A stretch of DNA of 64,000 nucleotides from assembly GCA_964023205.1 (NCBI GenBank), contig OZ026838.1, positions 27,927,843 to 27,991,842 on the forward strand, given 5' to 3'. Under the pieces are notes generated by a model. That model made no database searches. It saw only the letters and a list, made by a program, of their open reading frames with translations, and had not been told where the DNA came from. This stretch comes from Lutraria lutraria (Eukaryota; Mollusca; Bivalvia; Venerida; Mactridae). Position 1 is the first letter of the stretch; each line of letters begins with the position of its first letter. A program made the position numbers and the translations under genes. Of this stretch, positions 46,010 to 55,490 are shown one piece after another.

Positions 46010-46925
46010 TAGCGTGTTTGTAAATTGCACCCTGTCTCGTCTATTTAGGGGTTAATAAAACGGTATCTTAAGTTACACCCGTGTCTCATCTAAGTGAATA
46101 AAAAGATAACGTGTTTGTAATTTGCGCCCCTGTCTCGCCTTAGTGAATCAAACAGTAGCGTGTTTGTAAGTTACATCCCTGTCTCGCCTTAGTGAAACAA
46201 ACAGTAGTTAGTTTGTAAGTTACATCCCTGTCTCGCCTTAGTGAATCAAACAGTAGCTAGTTTGTAAGTAAAGCCCCTGTCTCGCCTTGGTGAATCAAAC
46301 AGTATAGCTAGTTTGTAAGTTACATCCCTGTCTCGCCTTAGTGAATCAAACATTAGCGTGTTTGTAAGTTACATCCCTGTCTCGCCTTAGTGAATCAAAC
46401 AGTAGCTAGTTTGTAAGTCGCACACCTGTCTCGCCCTAGTGAATCAAACAGTAGCTAGTTTGTAAGTTACACCCATGTCTCGCCTTAGTGAATCGAACAG
46501 TAGCGTGTTTGTAAGTTACACCCCTGTCTCGCCTTAGTGAATCAAACAGTTGCTAGTTTGTAAGTAAAGCCCTGTCTCGCCCTAGTGAATCAAACAGTAG
46601 CTAGTTTGGAAGTAAAGCCCCTGTCTCGCCCTAGTGAATCAAACAGTAGCTAGTTTGTAAGTTGCACCCCTGTCTCGCCCTAGTGAATCAAACAGTAGCG
46701 TGTTTGTAAGTTGCACCCCTGTCTCGCCTTAGTGAATCAAACAGTAGCGTGTTTGTAAGTTACAACCCTGTCTCGCCTTAGTGAATCAAACAGTAGCGTG
46801 TTTGTAAGTTACACCCCTGTCTCGCCTTAGTGAATCAAACAGTATAGCTAATTGTAAGTTACACCCCTGTCTCGCCTTAGTCAAACAGTAGTGTGTGTTT
46901 GTAAGTTATACCCTTGTCTCGTCGA
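46010..46925. repeat. 49-bp minisatellite, about 18 copies
   Basis: The unit is TCTCGCCTTAGTGAATCAAA followed by CAGTAGCGTGTTTGTAAGTT and ACATCCCTG. Variants alternate GTAGCTAG and GTAGCGTG. Units are more uniform in the middle and more diverged at the left edge. It lies between the two segmental duplication copies. Non-coding. Confidence 0.93.
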
Positions 46926-47851
46926 AGAAAATTACAGTTTCAGAGATAAGTCAGACGTATATGACTTTTCGACAACTTGGCTCGAGTAGATACTTTCATA
47001 ATTTGGTGGATTATCCTGGTAAAAATGTGATAAAAATTGTTTCCGTCCGGGATACTGCACACTTTAAAATAATAAGACGTTGAAGCGGATTTTACCAGGT
47101 CGTAAAATGAATAAGCTTAGATTGAATTTTGACAACCTGGATAGCCAATTTGTGTATGTGTGTTTTTGTTTTGAATATAGAAAAGTAATACATGTAGTAA
47201 TAAAATGGTTGAAACCTCTTTTATCTTTGTCATTGCCATCTTGTAAAGCATTACGAATTTTAAGGAAATGAAGAATATAAACCGTGGCATGAATTTAACT
47301 TTTTATCTTATTTTGATTTCTAAATAGCGTAATAACTAGTCTAACTGTAGACATCAAATAAAAATCAGCTGATTAGTTAAAGGGAGGCAACTGTTGAAGG
47401 TTTAGTTATGCTTTGTGTGTGCTTACTGTTTAGCAGGAAATCTATACAAATGTACATGATTATAAGTTATTTTTACACAATCTCTCCAATTCATAATTTT
47501 TTTATCCATTCTATTCTCATCGACACGGATACAAAACTATACGGTTGTGTTCAAGGTCCTCTTACATGAAGATTAAGTTTTACAAATCCTTTCATGTCAA
47601 ATATTATCATATAATTTTTTATGTATATGCCAGCTACAAAAAGAATTAACTTACTGTTTTAATACAAATACATGTTAAAACAAACCAGAATTTACTAAAT
47701 AAAGCAATAAATGAACTATATAGATATTAACTAAAATATGCAAAAAAGGAACAACAATGACCTGCAAAGGTACGAATAAAAACGTATAGGCCAGATGAGA
47801 ATGATCTCACTGTGGAAATGGTAATTGTCATGTGCCTTTGTTGCCGAAACT

Positions 47852-48149
47852 GACAGTGCGTGACACAAGTCAGCCGCCGTACGAGATTATTTGAAAGCCA
47901 GTGGATTTCATACTTTGCAACCTCCACCATACAGCCCAGATCTGACACCTTGTGATTTCTGGCTAAATGCATACATCAAACAGTGCCTTAGAGGGCGGAA
48001 GTTCTAGACCAGCACACCTGTTGGAAGTGCCTTATTTCAGTGCACCTGCACTATACCCAAATCGGACTATAAAAGGCATTTTCTGATTGGGTCAAACGTT
48101 TGAAAAAGTGCATACAGGTCAAGGGGAGTACTTCGAAGGACTGAAGTAG
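47852..48149 (+). pseudogene. Mariner transposase fragment, degenerate
   Basis: The translation shows SAAVRDYLKASGFHTLQPPP then YSPDLTPCDFWLN, the C-terminal catalytic region of mariner transposases, where the D of PCDF would be the third catalytic aspartate of the D,D34D type. A stop occurs upstream of it (in the DSA-stop-H stretch) and another after LRGRKF; further downstream FSDWVKRLKKCIQVKG appears in another frame. It is clearly dead. Only a short remnant of the same element (GATAGTGCGCATGATGC near 40410) remains in duplication copy A. Confidence 0.82.
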
Positions 48150-48921
48150 ACCATTTTGAGTAGGTAAGCCCTGTTTTAGTAGCCCTCGTCCATTATCAGA
48201 ACTTTCAGAATGGCCCTCGTATTTAGTGTACCTAGTATAGTTGATTATCAGCTATGGTTTAAAAACATCAAACATGTCACTGATTTATTTGTATCCTCAT
48301 TTTGAAGAAGGTTCCAGAAATTATCCTGACATAAACAATAAACAGCAGTTCAACAAAGTAGTAGATATGTATTTTAGGAGATTAAAGCATTAAATACAAT
48401 ACATTAAGTACAATATACATGTAAAACAACTAAGAAGCTATTGATTCATATAATGTGCATCACAGGATTAGCACAGTTTGGTGTAAGGATAAACAGACAA
48501 GAAAATGAACTTACAAATATGAACATATACAACACTTAATTAATTGAATATTTTCATTTTATTTGTTATCCATAAAACAACAATGTCTTTGACACATTTC
48601 ATTCAGCATGATAAATATGGTACCATGGTTATAAAACACGAGAACAGTCTTTAGGCCCAAGTCGCCAATCCATTCTCGAAGTATTATGTCTGTAAGGATG
48701 GAGCTTACTAATATTTACAATGCTGTCAGAATAATGCATCAATAATAGAATAGTGATCCTAATTAAATCAAAAACATTAAAAGACAAGAAATGAGATTTG
48801 ATCTCAAGTTTTGTGACCTCACAGCCTGATCATTGTAAGTAGAATAACCTCTTACTATTCCTTTGTACAAGAAGTAAACATTTATGCAATTCGTGATCTA
48901 TTTCCTGACGCTGTAGTGTCA

Positions 48922-51900
48922 TTATTTCTTTGTATCTAGCTCGACTTGGTGTTTTGCCTTAGATTGATCACGATGCATATAAATCACTACGGGGGTTACA
49001 AACAAAACACCAGTGATACCTGGGACTGTAAACACATAAGCTGACCAACCAATTATGTCAAATTTCATTGCAATGGTGATCAATGTGGCTGCAGTGAGTA
49101 TCTCTGAAAATAAATCAAACAAAAATATCATTTATTAGGCCATCCTTAAAAAAATGCTTGCTTGCAATTACGCAACTGACTTATTCTAAGATCTTAAAAA
49201 TCTTTTTAGTGGATTTGACAGTTTTTTTGTGTGTTCTTTCTTCCACATATTAGTTTTCAATATAAGCATGTATGATGTTCACAAATAGAATAAAGTTTCC
49301 TTTTAAAAAGGAAAGGCTTGGCTGGTTGTTGCTGATAAAAGTTAGTTCTGATACCATAACTAAATTGGTTCATTTTATTTCGTCTTGTTGACCATTTTAG
49401 TTATGGAATTGTCCTCTTTCAAAGTCAACAGGTAGTCTGAAACATCGGCATATTTTTCTATTTATAGATTTTCCTATAATTCATCGTACTGTACACAAGT
49501 TTTAAATTGCATCAGAGAAAGCGTTTCGCAAGTTAAATTATAGTAGGGGTGTATTTCATTAATTAATTAATCCTCCGCTTATTACCTTCAGCAATTATGC
49601 TGATAATTAAACAAAGAGCTAGTAAAGTAAAAATAATTGAGACTGCGTTAATATATCTTATCTTTTCGTGCCTTAACGGTTGATGGAACATGCCGATTTA
49701 TAGTGAAACACCCCGATTTTACAATGAAATCGCAAATGTGTACATCAAAATCACGTGACAAAATTATTGGCGGCAATAGCGTTCCGCAGGTTTCATTATA
49801 GAAGGGGCTTCCTTAAATTCTCTTGAACAATCCTCCGCTAATATGTCTTCCAGTAATGATTAAAATAATTGCTTTAAATATATTGTACATAGTAACAGAA
49901 AAAAATAGACAGTTTTAAAATGTGTACCTTTACGTGTAATTAATGTTAATAGAACAAACCGATCTTTAGTGAAACACCCTGATTTCATAATAGACTAGCA
50001 CAGTGAAGTTGGTACACGCAAGTCATGTGATACCGATTCACACAGTAAGCGTAAACCAATCACCGGACTGTTAACACATAGCTCTCAACCAATCGCCGGA
50101 CTCTTAACATTTTTGTGCACTTGTACCCAGCTTTCGTATTGCATCTACCAGCATCTAGGGAGCAAACGTAACCGAAAACAATACATAGGCTTGGAGCCGT
50201 AGCTCCAAGCCAAAAATAAAAACAATGTCAACCTATATTATATAGTTATTATATGATCTATAAATAAACACATTTTGATTGGCTTAAAGCCTGATCCATC
50301 ATCTAACATAAATGTCATATTCAACGGTGAAACATGATATTTAATGGATATTTCGGAATTTCCAATTCTAAAAATAGAACCAGGTCAATATTCATCACAC
50401 AATAGATAGACGCATTGTGTATTTTGTTCTATCGTCCCTCCGTGTCAGGGGATGGAAACAACCCGGGTAGTTTTTGTCCCACCCCATTTCCCTGACCCCC
50501 GGGCATTTTCCCCGACCCCGGGCGGTTTTTGTCCATTTTTTTTTACAAATCCCTGGGTATTTCCCCCATCCCCCGGGCAATTTATGTCCCGGTCCTTCGA
50601 ACAAATAATATCCAGACCCCGGGCATTTTCCCCGACCCCCGGGCAATTTTTGTCCCAACCCCCGAGAAAATTCTGAATTTCCAATTCAAAAAATATAACC
50701 ATGTCAATATTCATCTACCAGAATTATAAGTTGTTATTTGTGATATATTCATCTTTCTTTATAATTGATATGATACACATTTCTGTTAATCAAGTAACGC
50801 ATTAAATTACGAAATGAATCAATAAATGTATACTACTGTTTAAAGTTTGGGTCATATAATTGCAAATTGACATTTTTTAAGTATGACCTTATTGACCTGA
50901 TTCTGGTTACATTCTCAATAAAAAGTAGGGCTGGGAATTTTATTCGAATATTCGGAACTTCGACGAATATTCGAACATGAAAAACGAATTCGAATATTCG
51001 AAAAAAATAATATGAAATTTCAACGTCTCGAGCCAGTTTCAGTAGCAAAAAATGTTTAAAAACGGTTCATAAAAGGTGAATAAATCCCATAAAAGTCGGT
51101 CCAAAATGCGCAAAATGTCACAAACCAACTGTTTGTTGTTCGCACCATTCTCAATACCCCCATAAACACTTCAAGATAATCAATAGCCTGGAGCGATCAT
51201 TTGTTAATCCGATCAACTGATGTCGATAGTCAGTAATTAGTCCAAACACGTGGTAGACAAGGATAAAACACTTACTGCACTGGTCTTTTGCGTTAAATGA
51301 TGTGCTTACAGCGTATCAATTAAAAATATGAATCACTGCATGTTAATGACAAATTATGTTACGAGTTAAGGACTTCAAACGTCAGTCCGTACGCAAATTA
51401 CACGCTGTCAATTATTTTTTCATTTAAGTATCATTTCGGTTTAATCAATGGCAGCAAGTTGTTTTAAAAGTCGGTATCAAAGATATTAAGAACGCCGACA
51501 TTCTTTAGCCCAATTTTGGAGCCCTTTTGTTTCAGTAAATAACCCGTGCAAGTTGTAACATTGTGCCCATACGCGTCATCATCAAATTGACATATTCATA
51601 TAACGACATGTTTTGCTCGTTTTAACTCAATGGCTGTTAAAAACTCAACTTGGAAACCATTAATTCTTGCAAATGTAGATGTTTAAAAAAAAAATGCCTT
51701 GACTCATAATTTCTGTTGATAAATATAAACACGTTACTCGCAACTCGTTATAGTTACCTCCCTTCATTACTTGTACATATAAACAACCAACGGAACACAA
51801 TTGCAAGCACATGTACGTTTTTTCTATCAAGGGTAATGTCGACAGAAATTTTCATAACATCTAGAATCAATAACAAAGATAAACAATACCGCTGTAATTA

Positions 51901-53656
51901 GTTTCAATAAAAAAAAAATAAGTTCATAGTTAAGCTCTCTTCTGAAACATGCATAGTATTAGGACGCAACATATTTCGGACACGATGTATAAGGAACAGA
52001 CACGTTCATCGGTTAAGAACAAACTAGCTATGAAACGAATATTCGAATATATTCGAATATAAAAAACGAATATTCGAATATCATAAACCATATTCGTTCC
52101 CAGCTCTAATAAAAAGGGATAGGCAGGCTGTAGATAGGCAGGCTAGCTATGGTTTGTTTAGCTTCTAAAAGCATGTGGTAAAGTGTACCGTTCCTCGAGC
52201 CTAATAAAATGTCTAAAGTGACGTGGAAAAAAAGTGGTCCTTAAGGTATATAAACACCAAATATGTTTACGCCTTTTTGACTACAGTGCCATGCATTTAA
52301 CAAATTGGTCGAGGTTTTAATATAAATTGCTACAAACCGAATGAATAATTCTAGGCATTGCACACTGGAGAAGGAGAATTTGCAGTATTTTCCAATATGA
52401 GCCTATGTTAAATCAATTGACCCTGGGGCCATGATATGAACACTATTGATAGATGTCTACTCTAGGATCTTGGTTTTGACAAGAAGATTAAATAAATCTA
52501 ATGGCCTACGTAAATCTAGTAACACCCGGGGTAGAGCCAATTAATATTGATCTTGGATCTAATTTGATCAGTATTGGTATATAGGTCTACCAGAACATGC
52601 TACACACCAAATATTTAAGCTCTATGAAAAAATGACACAACTTTACAACGGGTGCTTGGTAATCTTCAGCACACTGTGCTTAGATGAGCCAAAAAATACA
52701 AGACATACCTGTTATGACATACCACCAACATAGTCCGATGACTGATGTATCTTTGTTGCTGTCACAGTGCAGTACGTTAAGAACCGTACATGATATAATG
52801 ACCACAACGGCAAGTATAAGAATAACTTTGTTTGGAACTGAAGTAACAACATATTCATAATTATTAATCTATAAAAACAGTCACATAGCAAAGGAATTCA
52901 ATATAAAATGCAATATAGAGCCCCTGCACAGAATATGGACTTAAATTAGCTGTAGGTCTTCTTATTTCTCTGAGGCGCAACGCCATTCAATTGATTTATG
53001 GTGAAAGATCGCAGACGCACAACTGGATAGAACCACCCGCCTTCCGTAAGCCAGCTGAAACAACATATACATTTATTCGACATCACAGCTGTAAGTGACT
53101 AGTGATTACTAGTCTGAGACCATAATTACTCTACCACATAATGCAATGTCTAAGTGGGCCTCGGTTCGTGGATAAGTAGCCCAGCTAATATTTTGATCCG
53201 AATTATCATGATCCTTCATTTTTGTATCGAAAGTTTGATACTTCAAAATGTTTATGTAGAGTCTACTCATATATATACTTATGTTTACATGGTATACAAT
53301 CGAAAATGTGTAATAATATTATATTTCAATATTATGGCAACATATTATGATGACCATACAACTACCGATAGTGGCACACCTCTTAGTCAGGAAAATATGT
53401 TATATATTAATATTTCAAACTCGATTGCATATCGCAAATTATCAGGCAACTCTTTATTTAATACATTTCATAATTAACAGGAAAATAATTCCACATGAAA
53501 AATACGCTATGAAAATTGGCAAATCAACATTTTAGTATATTTATATATCTATTTACCATCAAATTCACAATCATTGTTGACACACTTGTAGTAAATACCT
53601 CGAAGGTCACAGTTGTCTCCAGCACACATCCAATGGGGACTTACAATACCCAACAC
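48922..53656 (-). CDS. Claudin/PMP22-like four-helix membrane protein, copy B, no first exon seen
   Basis: Three exons align with copy A: 53656-53557, 52837-52709 and 49103-48922, with the same phases. Exon 2 encodes VLGIVSPHWMCAGDNCDLRG, exon 3 NKVILILAVVVIISCTVLN, and exon 4 KFDIIGWSAYVFTVPGITG. Exon 3 is shorter than in A by ten codons between the second and third membrane segments. The C-terminus is different and more charged (HRDQSKAKHQVELDTKK). No equivalent of exon 1 (start codon and first helix) is visible upstream; copy A homology ends at 53790 at a retrotransposon fragment. The intact frames and splice sites suggest recent or current constraint, so it may use another first exon; otherwise it is a 5'-truncated pseudogene. 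Confidence 0.62.
49340..49500. repeat. Interspersed repeat, second copy
   Basis: ACCATAACTAAATTGGTTCA, TTTCGTCTTGTTGACCATTT and TAGTTATGGAATTGTCCTCT match the repeat in IFT25 intron 1 (36070-36370). It is in the long intron between tetraspan B exons 3 and 4. Confidence 0.55.
49520..50020. repeat. Diverged internal direct duplication
   Basis: Two halves of about 300 bp share TTAATCCTCCGCT/AACAATCCTCCGCT, then CTTCAGCAATTATG/CTTCCAGTAATGAT, then TTTATAGTGAAACACCCCGA/CTTTAGTGAAACACCCTGA. It is non-coding, in a tetraspan B intron. Confidence 0.5.
50188..50211. repeat. Short hairpin GGCTTGGAGC/GCTCCAAGCC
   Basis: GGCTTGGAGC and GCTCCAAGCC flank CGTA or part of it, giving a near-perfect short stem in the tetraspan B intron. 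It could end an interspersed element. Confidence 0.6.
50449..50670. repeat. GC-rich minisatellite (CCCCGGGCATTTTCCCCGAC)
   Basis: An irregular repeat built from CCCCCGGGCAATTTTTGTCC and CCCCGGGCATTTTCCCCGAC modules, strikingly GC-rich in an AT-rich genome. It keeps several long frames open on both strands (Pro/Gly-rich), which is a consequence of the repeat. It is bracketed by direct repeats at 50356-50396 and 50671-50713. Confidence 0.8.
50936..52108. mobile_element. hAT-type non-autonomous element with ATAAAAAG duplication
   Basis: A 1173-bp element begins TAGGGCTGGGAATTTTATTC and ends TATTCGTTCCCAGCTCTA. It is flanked by perfect 8-bp direct repeats ATAAAAAG (50928-50935, 52109-52116). Both termini contain arrays of CGAATATTCGAA. 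The TAGGGCTG start is shared with the element in IFT25 intron 1. No transposase was recognised. Confidence 0.88.
52971..53160 (-). mobile_element. tRNA-derived SINE, family B, in tetraspan B intron 2
   Basis: It is orthologous by position to 42735-42935. On the minus strand the head carries GACTAGTAATCACTAG; the far end has GCGTTGCGCCTCAGAG. It was inherited through the duplication. Confidence 0.65.
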
Positions 53657-53790
53657 CTGTAGAAACATTTAGAAGATACACTTTAGTCCAAAAGGCTAAA
53701 AGCCCACAAGGATATAAATATGCATGTTATAAGATGGTCGAACAGAAATATATAATAATATCAATACACACACTTCTCAACATTTATAAC

Positions 53791-54510
53791 CGGTCACTTG
53801 TATAACCGGAGTCGAATGGTCGGACGATGTTATTTATACTCCTATCTTCTTCTGTTGATATGCAGGGCTCTCTATGGAGTATTTTCGCATATGAAACTAT
53901 GTACAGTGTTGTTGCTAAGAACACATGATACAGATAGAATCGATAAAAGACGATAAAAGCCCTGTATGGCTCTAGTTGTGGTAGGCAACAAGCCAAGCCT
54001 GAAGACATCCAAGGACATGCTATGGCAGCTAGTTCCAAAGACGTATACCAGCTGGGAAGAAGGAGTTTTGGTATCCTGCTGTCCTGCAAAATGGCAGCAC
54101 GCACTTCATGGTGCGACTGTACATCATCGCCAGCATGTTGTCAGTTCTCCTCTGCTGTATGGGGGCCCAGCCTAGGGAAGATATCATCTGACTGGTACTG
54201 CTGATGGTATTGTAGTCACCCATTGTGAATTAATATGGCTGCTCTTCACTGGACCGCTTCCAACTACTGTATGTTCCTGGTGGTGTGGGGGAACTATGTA
54301 GATGATGCATATTTAATGATGGGTCTGACCAGACTCTTATATCATTTGGCCTTTGTTTATTTTAGACATCTGACTACGTTCCGTCTGAGGATGCCAAGAG
54401 TACTGTTGGACTTCTTGGTCCTGTCTTCAATTAGAGCATTCCGTTTGAGTTTGTTCGTGACTGTTAAACCGAAATATTTGCCGGATTGGACTAAGTCTTG
54501 ACCATGGATG
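53791..54510 (-). pseudogene. Non-LTR retrotransposon fragment, 3' end of reverse transcriptase ORF
   Basis: On the minus strand the broken translation shows QSGKYFGLTVTNKLKR, NSTLGILRRNV, SLVRPIIKYASS, SSLGWAPIQQRRTDNM and NSFFPAGIRLWN, the characteristic thumb and C-terminal region of LINE-type reverse transcriptases. Several stops and frameshifts are present, including one right after IRLWN. Its 3' end coincides with the right edge of segmental duplication copy B. Confidence 0.82.
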
Positions 54511-55360
54511 GATACATGGCCATGATCGGGTTTCTCTTTCTGGTTATCCTATTAACATCTCACTCACTGTCTATTCCAGTCAATGAATTTCATAATGTTA
54601 CATATGTAAAGAAATTTATGAAAGTATTTACCAGTATGTTTATACTAGTAATAGTGTTCGAAATCATGAATGAACCAATGGCGTTGCAATATGTCACGCT
54701 TTAAAATACCAGTAAATGTTTAATCAATGAATTGGTCAGTTTAAGTTCAGCATGTCACTATACATACAAACAAATTCACAGTCCAGTCATGCATAAATAA
54801 CCAGATATTGAAGGTCAGAACCAGGTAGATAGCCAAGATATCAAGATAACATATTGGGTAATGTTGGGTGATGAACATTATTTGTGTGTTAAAGGTATCA
54901 AGATTAAAAAGAGCATTAGTCTACCAACTTGTTCACCTCGGTCGGATGTAAAAGAGGTCCTCAGTAAGAAATAAAATGTTACAAAACACAAACCAAGCCC
55001 CTCACACTATGACAGGCAAATACGCAACACCAAAGAAAAAAAGAAGACTATGTATCTTCAAAAATGACTATCAAGAAAGTGAAAATGAAATCAAGTTCTC
55101 CTTGTAGCTTGCTAAAACTTCGAAACTAAATGTGCAGAAAAAATATGCGAAGCCAGGCGAAAAAAATTACTTAATTCCTGCTGGGAGACGACAATAATAT
55201 TTGGAAGAAAACGATAATTCATTTATCAACATTCTGATGTCCAGTCAACATCAAAAGTACCAGTCAAGGAAATTCCACCTACCAGTGTACAAGCAAAGAG
55301 TGAATGTGCAACAGTTTTTCTCAATACACAAAAAAAATCACTCAAGAAATAGTTCATGGA
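54511..55360. other. Region between retrotransposon fragment and minisatellite
   Basis: No supported gene. The 68-residue frame at 54498-54704 has hydrophobic stretches but no splice partners. No match to tetraspan exon 1 was found on the minus strand. Confidence 0.45.
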
Positions 55361-55490
55361 TTGGTTTCATATTTTGCATGAAGGTGTATTATAGTAAAAT
55401 ACAGCCCAAGTTCGATATCCGGTAAAATCAAAACATTTTCAAAGGAGTTATGACCCCTTTTTGACTTAAATCTTACTTTATTTTAATATT
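55361..55490 (+). mobile_element. Left part of the interspersed element that hosts the 37-bp array
   Basis: ATTGGTTTCATATTTTGCAT then GAAGGTGTATTATAG is a diverged version of the array unit, followed by AAGGAGTTATGACCCCTTTT and TGACTT, a sequence type widespread in bivalve repeats. The right part follows the array at 62808-62880. Confidence 0.6.

Larger units (their letters stand above)
47207..53790. repeat. Segmental duplication, copy B
   Basis: Collinear with 39561-43870, starting GGTTGAAACCTCTTTTATC and ending CTCAACATTTATAA. It is longer because of later insertions, including the GC-rich repeat block at 50449-50670 and the hAT element at 50936-52108. The IFT25 coding exons are not included. 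Homology stops exactly where the retrotransposon fragment at 53791 begins. Confidence 0.8.

Noticed and set aside
50395..50714. Overlapping Pro/Gly-rich open frames on both strands
   Set aside because: They are produced by the GC-rich repeat module; stops are absent only because the unit lacks them.
54498..54704. Hydrophobic 68-residue plus-strand frame, considered as a missing tetraspan first exon
   Set aside because: It is on the opposite strand from the tetraspan genes and does not resemble the first helix of copy A.
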